In this document: positions 36,058 through 45,004 of the stretch, piece after piece
Layout of the letters: every line of letters begins with the position of its first letter
Numbering within the stretch: position 1 is the stretch's first letter
From: Acinetobacter genomosp. 15BJ
GTDB taxonomy: Bacteria > Pseudomonadota > Gammaproteobacteria > Pseudomonadales > Moraxellaceae
Direction: 5' to 3'
Assembly (NCBI RefSeq): GCF_000400715.1
Contig: NZ_KE007347.1
Location: 629,680 to 693,679, forward strand
Length of the DNA stretch: 64,000 bases
Position numbers and translations under genes: made by a program
Notes under the pieces: model-generated
What the model saw: the letters and a program-made list of their open reading frames with translations, nothing else
What the model was told of the DNA's origin: nothing
Database searches by the model: none

Positions 36058-36606
36058 TTATGCACCAAGTTCATCTTCGTGTAAGAAGTGAGTATGATGT
36101 GGTGCACGTTTGGTACGACTCCACTCATCCAGCATTTCGAGTTTCATTTCTTCGGTAATTCGCGCAATCTTGGCATCGGCATGGACATCATTATAGGTCA
36201 GTTCCAGACGATGACCATTTGGATCGAAGAAGTAAATTGAATGGAAGATACCATGGTTGGTCACCCCTAATACCTTCACGTCATTGGCTTCAAGATGTGC
36301 TTTTGCTGCCATGAGTGCATCTAAATCTTCCACTTCAAAAGCAATATGTTGTACCCATTGTGGTGTGTTTTCATCACGGCCCATATCTGGTTGCGTCGGC
36401 AGTTCAAAAAATGCCAATACATTGCCTTGGCCCGCATCTAAAAACAAATGCATGTACGGATCAAAGGCTTTGGTGGATGGCACATGGTCTTCTGCAAATG
36501 CCAAAATGAAATCCATATGCAGCATTTTTTTGTACCATTCGACGGTTTCTTTCGCATCTTTACAGCGATAAGCCACATGGTGAATTTTTTTAATTGCAAA
36601 GCTCAT
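36058..36606 (-). CDS. VOC-superfamily (glyoxalase/extradiol dioxygenase-like) protein
   Basis: A 182-residue vicinal-oxygen-chelate protein. A possible metal triad is His9/His10 (KIHHVAYR), His87 (VQHIAFEV) and Glu135 (GHRLELT), as in type I extradiol dioxygenases and glyoxalases. AGGAG precedes the ATG at 36606; an upstream in-frame extension is not conserved-looking. It sits directly after maiA and fahA, the slot where homogentisate 1,2-dioxygenase (hmgA) would be expected, and no hmgA-type cupin enzyme is in the window. It may act on homogentisate or a by-product, or be an accessory glyoxalase. The sequence does not decide this. Confidence 0.82.
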   Translation of the reverse strand: MSFAIKKIHHVAYRCKDAKETVEWYKKMLHMDFILAFAEDHVPSTKAFDPYMHLFLDAGQGNVLAFFELPTQPDMGRDENTPQWVQHIAFEVEDLDALMAAKAHLEANDVKVLGVTNHGIFHSIYFFDPNGHRLELTYNDVHADAKIARITEEMKLEMLDEWSRTKRAPHHTHFLHEDELGA

Positions 36607-36625
36607 GATAAAACTCCTTTTATCT

Positions 36626-37258
36626 CTATTCCCAATCTGGTTGTTGTTCTGGGGTCGCATTCAAGAATGCGGGAAGGGTTAAGCAATGTTGATAGATCGA
36701 CTCAATCTTGGGAAAAGCACTTAAATCAATTTTAAAGCGCTTGGCGTTATAGACTTGAGGAATCAAACAGCAGTCGGCAAAAGTCGGCTGTGAGCCAAAA
36801 CAGAATTGTCCATTCGAATGCTGTAATTGCATTTCTAAGCTATGAAAGCCTTCTAAAATCCAATGTCGGTACCACAGCGTTTTTTGCTCATTACTGATTG
36901 CAAGATCATTTTGTAGGTACTTCAACACTCTCAAGTTATTGATCGGATGAATGTCACAAGCAATGCTTTGTGCAAAGGCACGGACTTTGGCACGTTCAAT
37001 CAGATCTTTGGGTAACAGTGCTTTGGTTGGATAACGTTCTTCCAGATATTCCAAAATACTAAGCGACTGTATAAAGGTCTGATCTTGGTCAAGTAGTGTC
37101 GGCACCAACTGACTCGGATTGAGGGCACGATAACTTGCCAGTTGCTGCTCATTTTTAACTAAATGCACTGCCTCAGTTTCATAGGGCAGCGCTTTTAGGT
37201 TGAGTGCGATCCGTACTCGATAAGCCGCGGAGCTACGAAAGTAACTATACAGTTTCAT
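36626..37258 (-). CDS. maiA: Maleylacetoacetate isomerase (zeta-class GST)
   Basis: A 210-residue zeta GST. The N-terminus MKLYSYFRSSAAYRVRIALN contains the catalytic SSAAYR motif, followed by NPSQLVPTLLD and QSLSILEYLEERYP, then a C-terminal helical domain with CDIHPINNLRVLKYL. It isomerises maleylacetoacetate to fumarylacetoacetate with glutathione. I use the start at 37258, which matches the family N-terminus and overlaps fahA by 14 bases; longer frames begin inside fahA. Confidence 0.93.
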   Translation of the reverse strand: MKLYSYFRSSAAYRVRIALNLKALPYETEAVHLVKNEQQLASYRALNPSQLVPTLLDQDQTFIQSLSILEYLEERYPTKALLPKDLIERAKVRAFAQSIACDIHPINNLRVLKYLQNDLAISNEQKTLWYRHWILEGFHSLEMQLQHSNGQFCFGSQPTFADCCLIPQVYNAKRFKIDLSAFPKIESIYQHCLTLPAFLNATPEQQPDWE

Positions 37259-38549
37259 AGCGCTCGTCCTTTTGTTCATTAAAACGAAAGTGACGTGCTG
37301 GTAAAATGGTATTGGCAACTTCGCCAAAGCCCACGCGAATCCCATTTTTTTCACAGTAGCCTTTCATCACAACACGGTCACCATCTTCCAAGAAGCCACG
37401 CTTTTCGCCGTTGGAAAGGTTGAGTGGTTTGGTGGTATTCCAAGTCAACTCCAGTAAGCTGCCATAAGAATCTTCAGTTGGGCCTGAAATCGTGCCTGAA
37501 CCCATTAAATCGCCGACTTGAACATTACAGCCTGCAATGGTGTGATGAGTCAGTTGCTGTGACATTGACCAATACATATATTTGAAGTTGGTTTGGCAAA
37601 TCACATTGGCTTGTTCTGATTGAGGTGTTTGCACTTCAACACTGAGGTGAATGTCATAGCTGTTGGCAGTGTTTTCTTGTAGATAGCCCAATGGTTTTGG
37701 TTGTTGCTCTGGACCTTTGACTTTAAATGGCTCAAGTGCTTCCATCGTCACCACCCAAGGTGAAATGGCGCTGGCGAAAGTTTTGGCATTGAAAGGGCCT
37801 AAAGGGACATATTCCCATTGTTGAATATCACGCGCTGACCAGTCATTCAGTAACACCATGCCAAAGATATGTTCCCATGCGTTTTCAATGGCAATCGGCT
37901 CACCCAATTCAGTTGCTTTACCCACGACAAAAGCGGTTTCTAATTCAAAGTCGAGTTTACGGGTTGCCGAGAACATAGGGCGTTCTTCATTCGGTAATTT
38001 GATTTGTCCTGAAGGGCGCACAATGTCTTTACCGCTGACAATCACAGAACTGGCACGACCGTTATAGCCGACAGGCAATTCGCTCCAGTTCGGCAATAGC
38101 GCATTTTTAGGATCTCTAAACATGGTACCGACATTGGTGGCATGTTCTTTAGATGAATAGAAGTCGGTATAGCCAGGAACATGAATTGGCAAATGCAAAA
38201 CCACATCTTCTTGTTTAAACATCACTTGCTGACGTAAATCGGCATGATCACGTAAGGTCGGGTTTTCTGCGGACAATAAGCTTTGCAAAGTGCTGCGAAC
38301 CGTATGCCAATTCTGTTTGCCTGTTTCGATGAATTTATTCAGTGTTGGCTGATTAAAGCAGTTCGCTGTTGTGAGCTGTAATAAGCCTTTTTGCTCTAAT
38401 GCTGCAAGGTCAAGCACCCATTCACCAATTGCAACGCCAACGCGTTTTTCAGCTTGTGCGGTCTCGCTGAAAATGCCGTATGGCAAATTATGTATTGTGA
38501 AATCTGATTGGGCATCAATCTCAAGAAAAGAAGTTAAATGATGTGCCAT
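37245..38549 (-). CDS. fahA: Fumarylacetoacetase
   Basis: A 434-residue FAH that hydrolyses fumarylacetoacetate to fumarate and acetoacetate, the last step of tyrosine degradation. Signatures are HVPGYTDFYSSKEHATNVG (metal and catalytic residues), the ELETAFVVG metal-binding acids, LLNDWSARDIQQWEYVPLGPF, and QVGDLMGSGTISGPTEDSYGSLLELTW near the C-terminus. AAGGA precedes the start. It is the first gene of the operon and overlaps maiA. Upstream lies the shared AT-rich site. Confidence 0.96.
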   Translation of the reverse strand: MAHHLTSFLEIDAQSDFTIHNLPYGIFSETAQAEKRVGVAIGEWVLDLAALEQKGLLQLTTANCFNQPTLNKFIETGKQNWHTVRSTLQSLLSAENPTLRDHADLRQQVMFKQEDVVLHLPIHVPGYTDFYSSKEHATNVGTMFRDPKNALLPNWSELPVGYNGRASSVIVSGKDIVRPSGQIKLPNEERPMFSATRKLDFELETAFVVGKATELGEPIAIENAWEHIFGMVLLNDWSARDIQQWEYVPLGPFNAKTFASAISPWVVTMEALEPFKVKGPEQQPKPLGYLQENTANSYDIHLSVEVQTPQSEQANVICQTNFKYMYWSMSQQLTHHTIAGCNVQVGDLMGSGTISGPTEDSYGSLLELTWNTTKPLNLSNGEKRGFLEDGDRVVMKGYCEKNGIRVGFGEVANTILPARHFRFNEQKDERYETV

Positions 38550-38727
38550 GTTTCGCTTTCCTTGTCTTTAATTCTGTTGGTCTAATCTCATTGCTCAGGG
38601 AATGTGTTGATTAAGTAATTGAAAATAGGTTGATATTTAAGTTTTTATCCGCCAATTCTAGTTTACTCAGAGCAAAAATCCCTGCGTCTTAATTTCTATC
38701 ATACTGAAAATAATTAATTACGCAATA

Positions 38728-38752
38728 CATAATTTAATTACATTATTCATAA
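38728..38752. promoter_or_regulatory. Probable operator between fahA and the amino-acid permease
   Basis: This is the second copy of the hppD upstream site: CATAATTTAATTA, then a divergent 7-mer, then CATAA (20 of 25 bases identical, same orientation). It sits in the 355-base divergent region, so it could control both fahA-maiA-VOC and the permease. Confidence 0.6.
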
Positions 38753-38904
38753 TATTTGTTATTTATTGAATTTTCTGTTTATATGCGCGGTTATTCGAAA
38801 AGTGAATTAATTATTTTTCGAGTTAGATATAGGCATTTGTGATTAACTTATGATATACGTAATTTTAGACAGAAAAATTACGCGACACGGATGAGAATAA
38901 TCAT

Positions 38905-40293
38905 ATGTCAAAACAGGAGCAAGGAAACCTGAACCCAGGTTTAAGCAATCGGCATATCCAGCTTATTGCGCTAGGTGGTGCGATTGGCACAGGTTTGTTT
39001 CTAGGTATCTCACAATCGATTAAGCTGGCTGGCCCTTCGGTCATCTTGGGTTATGCGATTGCAGGGCTTATTGCATTTTTAATGATGCGACAGTTAGGTG
39101 AGATGGTGGTACAAGAGCCAGTCAGTGGTTCATTTAGTCATTTTGCTTACAAATACTGGGGCTCATTTGCAGGTTTCATGTCAGGTTGGAACTATTGGGT
39201 ACTCAATGTGCTGGTCTGTATGGCTGAGCTCACGGCGATTGGGTTATATATTCAATATTGGTGGCCTGAAATCCCGACATGGGTTTCGGCATTGGCCTTT
39301 TTTATCTTAATTAACGGTATCAACCTTTTGCATGTCAAATTTTTTGGTGAAATGGAGTTTTGGTTCTCCATCATCAAAATCTTGGCAATCTTGGCCATGA
39401 TTGGTTTTGGTTCGTATTTACTTGCAACAGGAACGGCAGGGCCACAGGCTGGTATCAGTAACCTTTGGGCATTGGGTGGATTCTTTCCATTTGGTGTAGA
39501 AGGTCTGGTGATGGCAATGGCTGTGATCATCTTTGCTTTTGGTGGCATTGAATTATTTGGTATTACTGCGGCAGAAGCACGTGATCCTGATAAAACCTTG
39601 CCAAAAGCAGTGAATCAAATTATCTATCGTATTTTGATTTTCTATATTGCAACGCTTTTCATCTTATTCGCACTGTTCCCTTGGAACCAAATGGCGCAAG
39701 GTGGTAGCCCATTTGTGATGGTCTTTGCATCATTAGATAGCCAAGGCGTGGCAACAATGTTGAACTTTGTGATCTTGACTGCGGCAGTGTCTGTTTATAA
39801 CGGAACCAGCTATTGCAGTAGCCGTATGTTATTGGGCTTGGCCCAACAAGGTAATGCACCTAAGTTCCTTAAGAAAATCAACAAACGTGGTATTCCGACC
39901 AATGCTGTTTATGTATCTGCATTCGTCACGGTACTGTGTGTATTGTTGAACTATGCATTTCCTGATAAGGCATTTGGTTTGTTGATGATGCTGGTAGTTG
40001 CAGCGATTGTGATTAACTGGGTGGTGATTTCATGGACGCATTTAAAGTTCCGTAAAGCCATGCAAGCACAAGGGCTAACCACTAAGTTCCCAAGTATTGC
40101 TTATCCATTCAGTAATTATCTATGCATTATTTTTATGCTTAGTATTCTTGTGGTGATGTCATTGACTGCGGATATGCGGATCGCGGTCATGATGATTCCT
40201 GCATGGATTCTCTGTTTGATGCTGGCCTACTATTTGAAACAGCGAAAATTAAGAAATGCTCAGCCGAGTGTGGCTTTAAATACGGATGTTTAA
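38905..40293 (+). CDS. Amino-acid permease of the AroP type (APC superfamily)
   Basis: A 462-residue, 12-helix transporter of the amino-acid transporter (AAT) family. The N-terminus has LSNRHIQLIALGGAIGTGLF and the first unwound helix. QEPVSGSFSHFAYKYWG and FAFGGIELFGITAAEARDP are typical of AroP, ProY and related permeases. It imports amino acids by proton symport at the inner membrane. Its position next to the tyrosine block and a shared operator suggests tyrosine and phenylalanine as substrates, which is inference. It is followed by a strong terminator. Confidence 0.88.
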   Translation: MSKQEQGNLNPGLSNRHIQLIALGGAIGTGLFLGISQSIKLAGPSVILGYAIAGLIAFLMMRQLGEMVVQEPVSGSFSHFAYKYWGSFAGFMSGWNYWVLNVLVCMAELTAIGLYIQYWWPEIPTWVSALAFFILINGINLLHVKFFGEMEFWFSIIKILAILAMIGFGSYLLATGTAGPQAGISNLWALGGFFPFGVEGLVMAMAVIIFAFGGIELFGITAAEARDPDKTLPKAVNQIIYRILIFYIATLFILFALFPWNQMAQGGSPFVMVFASLDSQGVATMLNFVILTAAVSVYNGTSYCSSRMLLGLAQQGNAPKFLKKINKRGIPTNAVYVSAFVTVLCVLLNYAFPDKAFGLLMMLVVAAIVINWVVISWTHLKFRKAMQAQGLTTKFPSIAYPFSNYLCIIFMLSILVVMSLTADMRIAVMMIPAWILCLMLAYYLKQRKLRNAQPSVALNTDV

Positions 40294-40310
40294 ATCTCAA
40301 AGCGATATTT

Positions 40311-40342
40311 AAAAAAAGGGCTGAATTTTCAGCCCTTTTTGT
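40311..40342 (+). terminator. Intrinsic terminator after the permease gene
   Basis: AAAAAAAGGGCTGA-ATTT-TCAGCCCTTTTT. The left 33-bp direct repeat begins immediately after it, so the terminator marks the native edge of the tyrosine block. Confidence 0.9.
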
Positions 40343-40375
40343 TTTTATGATAGGAAAATTATTTTGAATGAGAAA
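40343..40375. repeat. Left copy of a 33-bp direct repeat bounding the amine-catabolic cluster
   Basis: This is identical over 33 bases to 51554-51586 (it begins TTTTATGATAGG and ends TGAATGAGAAA). It lies just after the permease terminator and before the LysR gene. The two copies enclose exactly the LysR-to-MarC gene set, about 11.2 kb apart. Confidence 0.95.
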
Positions 40376-40583
40376 AACTCATACATCTATTCGTTTTTCT
40401 CCCTTTTTATTGATTGTTATTTATGAGATTTTATCGAAATTAAAAGAATGAAATAATTTATTACATTGATAATAAGTTAATACATCACAAGGAAGTCCGT
40501 TTGAACCTTTAGCCACTTTTACTTGAATAAGGTGGTTAACACAGGTGTTCGACATGGATAAATAGGACAAACAAGGAGCGTCC

Positions 40584-41519
40584 ATGAGAATTAAACCATT
40601 ACCACCCATGAACAGTTTGATTGTATTTGAGGCGGCAGCACGCCATCTGAGTTTTACTCAGGCAGCAAATGAACTGAATGTGACTCAAGGAGCAATTAGT
40701 CGCCAGATTAGGCAACTCGAAGAATATCTAGGGAAGGAATTATTTGTCCGTGCCAATCGCAATATTGTTTTAACACCGACTGGCTTACAATATTATCAAA
40801 CGATATATAGTGCTTTACAGGATGTGTCTCAGGCAACAGCCGAAATAAAAAAATGGCAGGGTGAGCATCAGGTGACAGTTGTTACAACCAATGCTATGGC
40901 AGCCTTGTGGTTATTACCCAAAGTGGCGAGTTTTCAACAAAATGAAGGCATTGATTTAAGAATCTTAACCACCGAGAAGATTCTTGATTTGCATAAAATG
41001 GATTGTGACCTAGCTTTATTTTATTGCAAAGTACCACCAATCGAGATGAAAGTTACGCCTTTATTCCCTGAAGAAGTTTTTCCAGTCTGTAGTCCTGCTT
41101 ATCTTGCTCAATTTCAGGACAAAAGCCCTGAAAATATCTTTGCAAAGAGTTTATTGTCTTTGGATGAATCGCAAAAAGATTGGGTAAATTGGGCTGAATG
41201 GTTTGCTTTGGTGGGATATCCGATGTTCAAGCCTAAAAGCAGAGTCAATATTAACAATTATCCACTGCTCATTCAGGCTGCCATTAATGGGCAGGGTGTA
41301 GCTTTGGCATGGGGATCTTTAGTCGATGATTATTTAGAAAGTGGGGCATTGGTTCGTCCTGTTGAAACAGTATTACGCACCCAAGCGAATTTCTGTATGT
41401 TAGAACCTACCGATCGAGGGGTTATTCCTTCTACAGTCAAACAGTTCCGCCATTGGCTTTTAGAGCAGTTGCCGGGACAGGTTGGGCAGAAAGGTTTGAA
41501 TGAGCTATTAATGGATTAG
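40584..41519 (+). CDS. LysR-family transcriptional regulator (GcvA-like)
   Basis: A 311-residue LysR protein. The N-terminal helix-turn-helix (LPPMNSLIVFEAAARHLSFTQ, then LNVTQGAISRQIRQLEEYLG) is of the GcvA/AmpR type. The periplasmic-binding-like effector domain spans about residues 95-300. AGGAG precedes the start. It is the first gene inside the left direct repeat and convergent with the BCCT transporter, so it is the obvious local regulator. The 40376-40583 region before it holds its promoter. Effector unknown; probably the amine taken up by the transporter. Confidence 0.9.
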   Translation: MRIKPLPPMNSLIVFEAAARHLSFTQAANELNVTQGAISRQIRQLEEYLGKELFVRANRNIVLTPTGLQYYQTIYSALQDVSQATAEIKKWQGEHQVTVVTTNAMAALWLLPKVASFQQNEGIDLRILTTEKILDLHKMDCDLALFYCKVPPIEMKVTPLFPEEVFPVCSPAYLAQFQDKSPENIFAKSLLSLDESQKDWVNWAEWFALVGYPMFKPKSRVNINNYPLLIQAAINGQGVALAWGSLVDDYLESGALVRPVETVLRTQANFCMLEPTDRGVIPSTVKQFRHWLLEQLPGQVGQKGLNELLMD

Positions 41520-41560
41520 TAATGTATTTAAGTGAAAAAACCTTTTCAGCTTATGCCATA

Positions 41561-41594
41561 AAAAAGAGAACCGTTTAAAAAGGGTTCTCTTTTT
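41561..41594. terminator. Bidirectional intrinsic terminator
   Basis: AAAAAGAGAACC / GGTTCTCTTTTT with a 9-10-nt A-rich loop lies between the convergent LysR and BCCT genes. Confidence 0.88.
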
Positions 41595-41613
41595 ATATGT
41601 AGATTCCGAAAAG

Positions 41614-43278
41614 TTAAATTTCGGTTTCATTTTCTGGATGTTTTGGTACTACCACAATATTGGCAATGTCTTCCTGTTTAAATGCCTTCATTAAGGCAAA
41701 CATTGAAATGGTGAGGAAAACGATAATTGGAAAGCCAAACATAATAACAGCGGCTTGAATTGTTTTTAGGCCGCCTGCATAGAGTAAACCTAAACTAATT
41801 GCGGTAACGAATAGACACCAAATGATTCGAATACGAATAGGTGTATCCTTTTCGGAACGCGTATCTAGAAAACACAGCACATGAGTACCAGCATCTTGCG
41901 AAGTCACGAGATAGGTAATCAGTAACAGACAGGTCGCGATACTGAGGATTGATCCGAATAATCCATTATCTATGGCATTAAATAATTCGAATACAGCCTG
42001 TGTATTATCTTGTTGAGTTGCTTTTACAATAGGCCCACCCTTAAATTCAACAGCAGTGGGTGTGATTGCTGATGCTTGAGATACGATTTTATCCGCAGAT
42101 GGCGCGATTTGATTTTTAATCAATGCGGTTTGTTGTTCAAAACTTTTACGGGCATCTTGTTCAATTTTGAGGGCTGAACCACCAAATACTGCAAACCAAA
42201 AGAAAGTCACTAAAGTTGGCACAATCAGCACACCAGAAATAAGTTGGCGAATGGTACGTCCTTTAGAAATTTTGGCAATAAACATTCCTACAAACGGCGC
42301 CCATGTCGGCCACCATAACCAGTAGAACGCGGTCCACCAGTTTTGCCATTCTGAATCTTTTTGGGCGTCACTCCATAAACTCATCCCTATAAAGTGCGAT
42401 GTATAGTTACCGATGCCTTCGATATATGAGTTGGTGATATAGCGTGCAGGGCCGATAAACATCAGAATCAAAATGAGTAGGATGGATAAGATAATATTAA
42501 CTTCTGAAAGACGGCGCATACCTGTGCCAATACCACGCACGACCGAGAAGGTCGCAATACTCGACAATGAAATCATGAGAATAAATTGAACAGTAACACT
42601 GACTTCTATATCAAAAACTTTATGCAAGCCTGCATTAATCTGTAATACACCAATGGCGAGCGTTTGAGAAATGCCGAAGGTTGTAATAATAATCACAAGT
42701 ATGTCAACGATATGCCCGATTGGACCATAAATACGATCGCCAATGATGGGATGCAAAATTGAACGTAATGAAAAGGGTAGGCCTTTTCTAAATGAAAAGT
42801 AGGCAATGGCTAAAGCGGCTAAACAATAAATGGACCAGGCATGTAAACCCCAATGAAAGTAGGAAATTTGCATTGCCATACTGGCGGCTTTATCGGTTAA
42901 GCCTTTGGTAAATGGGTTGCTTGCATAATGGTTCATCGGTTCGGCGACACCCCAAAATACCAAACCAACCCCCATAGCACATGAAAATAGCATGGATATC
43001 CATGCAAAATAGCTATATTCAGGTTTATCCGTATCTTTCCCGATTTTAAGTAAGCCGTATCTGCTACACATCACATACAGCAGAAAAAAGCACATTGCCG
43101 ACACAGAAGACAAAATAAACCACTTCATATTGTGTAATAAAACATTGGATAGATCGGCGAATATTTTTCCTGCGGAATCTGCGAAAACAGCACAAAATAT
43201 AACGAATGCAACTACAAATACTTTTGAAATTATTGAAACGACTGAATGAGAATCAGTGGCTCCTGTTGTTATACGCAT
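41614..43278 (-). CDS. BCCT-family transporter (betaine/carnitine/choline type)
   Basis: A 554-residue transporter with 12 predicted helices. BCCT signatures include MGVGLVFWGVAEPMNHY, SYFHWGLHAWSIYCL and the Trp-rich segment WWTAFYWLWWPTWAPFVGMFIAKIS, whose aromatic residues bind the trimethylammonium group. The family moves quaternary ammonium zwitterions across the inner membrane with Na+ or H+ or by exchange. AGGAGGAG precedes the ATG at 43278; the TTG upstream is not needed. It is adjacent to a Rieske oxygenase operon, so it probably imports that enzyme's substrate. The exact betaine is not deducible. Confidence 0.93.
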   Translation of the reverse strand: MRITTGATDSHSVVSIISKVFVVAFVIFCAVFADSAGKIFADLSNVLLHNMKWFILSSVSAMCFFLLYVMCSRYGLLKIGKDTDKPEYSYFAWISMLFSCAMGVGLVFWGVAEPMNHYASNPFTKGLTDKAASMAMQISYFHWGLHAWSIYCLAALAIAYFSFRKGLPFSLRSILHPIIGDRIYGPIGHIVDILVIIITTFGISQTLAIGVLQINAGLHKVFDIEVSVTVQFILMISLSSIATFSVVRGIGTGMRRLSEVNIILSILLILILMFIGPARYITNSYIEGIGNYTSHFIGMSLWSDAQKDSEWQNWWTAFYWLWWPTWAPFVGMFIAKISKGRTIRQLISGVLIVPTLVTFFWFAVFGGSALKIEQDARKSFEQQTALIKNQIAPSADKIVSQASAITPTAVEFKGGPIVKATQQDNTQAVFELFNAIDNGLFGSILSIATCLLLITYLVTSQDAGTHVLCFLDTRSEKDTPIRIRIIWCLFVTAISLGLLYAGGLKTIQAAVIMFGFPIIVFLTISMFALMKAFKQEDIANIVVVPKHPENETEI

Positions 43279-43812
43279 AACTCCTCCTTGGATGCGTTGC
43301 AAATAGCTAAAAACTATTAGCTATCAGATGCGAATAATACAGAGTAGTAATGAGGAGGAAGAACACTCAACTGATTTATTCTCATTCATCCGTGAGTTTT
43401 AATCATGGGAGATTATGAGAGCTCTTACATAAGTCATTTTTGAGCTGTATTGAATTCGCGTCGCAATAAATAAAAGTTCCTTTTCCTTTTAAAAGGATGA
43501 GCGTCGTTACGCGCAAGAGGGAGAGGATTTATATGAAGAATCCCCTTCATCCTAATAAGGGACTTTCAACAACAATTTTTTATCAATGATTGATCATTTT
43601 TTGACTTTTGAAAGAACGCTATTTTTAAAATATTTAATTCCGTCAGGCAAATTTAATCTAAAGAGCATGATTAAAACTCATAGATACCAAGCTAAAAAGT
43701 CGTTTGTGGCACAACCCGATATTTAACACAATCTCCAAAGAAATAGCAGAGTGTGCAAATCATCTCAGCGCAGGGAGTTCTGCATTCGTTCAAATATAAG
43801 GGAGATCATCAG
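43279..43812. promoter_or_regulatory. Divergent promoter region between the BCCT gene and the Rieske operon
   Basis: About 530 bases with no gene. It must carry promoters for both directions and probably the LysR binding site, but I cannot point to one convincingly. An AAGGGAG ribosome-binding site for the Rieske gene lies at the right end. Confidence 0.5.
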
Positions 43813-45003
43813 ATGAATAGTCGAGTTAGCCAACAATTAATTACGGTTCAGCAAGTTGATAATGTTTTAAATCCAATTACTGAATCCAATGGAATGCCAA
43901 ACTTAGCTTATACCAGCAATGAATATTTTAATTTCGAACGTGACAATATTTTAAGTAAAACATGGGTGTGTGTGGGTTTTGCTTCAGATTTATCTAAAAA
44001 TAGTTATGTAAAGCCAGTGAATTTTATGGGTATGCCATTGGTCATGATGCGTAACCGTGATGGCTTAGTTCAAGTATTTCATAATGTATGCAGTCATCGT
44101 GGCATGCAACTGGTACATGATGAAGGTGCGATTGAAGGTGTGATTCGCTGTCCATATCACTCATGGAGTTATGACCTGAATGGTAATTTAAAAGGTACTC
44201 CGCATGTCGGTGGAATTGGTCAGCACAAAGATGAACGTTTTAAATGTGAAAAACATGGTTTAAAGGCACTCCGTTCTGCGATCTGGATGGATATGGTATT
44301 CGTCAATATTTCTGGTGATGCCGCATCTTTTGAAGATCATATTGCACCATTAATGCAGCGCTGGAAGCCTTTCCTTGGTGAAAACGGTTTAGAGCTTATT
44401 CGCAGTAGTAATGTGGGTTCACATTTTGAACTACCAGTAAAAAGCAATTGGAAGCTTACCGTTGAAAATTATTGTGAAGCCTATCATTTGCCTTGGGTGC
44501 ATCCAGCACTAAATACCTATTCTAAGCTTGAAGATCATTACAACATCATGTTCGAAGATCGTTTTGCAGGTCAGGGAAGTTATAAATACAACCTATCAGC
44601 GACAGCAGGCACCCATTTACCCAAATTCCCAAGTTGGCCTGAAGATCAACTACGCCATGCAGAATATGTTGCTGTATTTCCAAACGTATTGTTGGGTATT
44701 CAAGCTGATCATGCATTTGCCATGATGATTGATCCAATTGCGCCAGAACAGACCATAGAAAGGCTTCGTCTATATTACGTCAGCGATGAATCTTTAAATG
44801 CCAAATATGATGCATGCCGTGAAGCAACATTAGAGTCATGGAAGGTGGTTTTTGCTGAAGATGTTTTTGCTGTCGAAAATATGCAAAAAGGTCGTCATTC
44901 TCCAGGCTTTGGTGGAGGTGTTTTTTCACCTGAAATGGATTTACCAACACACTTTTTCCAAAAGTGGTTAGCAACTCAGGCCAAAGCTGCGTTGGAGGCC
45001 TAA
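43813..45003 (+). CDS. Rieske non-heme iron oxygenase alpha subunit, quaternary-amine type
   Basis: A 396-residue oxygenase. The Rieske [2Fe-2S] ligands are Cys93-x-His95 (CSHRG) and Cys113-x2-His116 (CPYHSW). The catalytic domain has mononuclear iron ligands His225 and His230 in ENYCEAYHLPWVH. The residue bridging the two centres is Glu222, where most ring-hydroxylating oxygenases have Asp. Glu at this place is known from carnitine monooxygenase CntA, so a quaternary-amine substrate is plausible. The start at 43813 has AAGGGAG upstream; the longer frame to 43753 is not family-like. No CntB/GbcB-type reductase is nearby; a rubredoxin reductase fusion is two genes downstream. The product is inferred to be an aldehyde plus a less-substituted amine. 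Confidence 0.9.
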   Translation: MNSRVSQQLITVQQVDNVLNPITESNGMPNLAYTSNEYFNFERDNILSKTWVCVGFASDLSKNSYVKPVNFMGMPLVMMRNRDGLVQVFHNVCSHRGMQLVHDEGAIEGVIRCPYHSWSYDLNGNLKGTPHVGGIGQHKDERFKCEKHGLKALRSAIWMDMVFVNISGDAASFEDHIAPLMQRWKPFLGENGLELIRSSNVGSHFELPVKSNWKLTVENYCEAYHLPWVHPALNTYSKLEDHYNIMFEDRFAGQGSYKYNLSATAGTHLPKFPSWPEDQLRHAEYVAVFPNVLLGIQADHAFAMMIDPIAPEQTIERLRLYYVSDESLNAKYDACREATLESWKVVFAEDVFAVENMQKGRHSPGFGGGVFSPEMDLPTHFFQKWLATQAKAALEA

Positions 45004-45004
45004 C

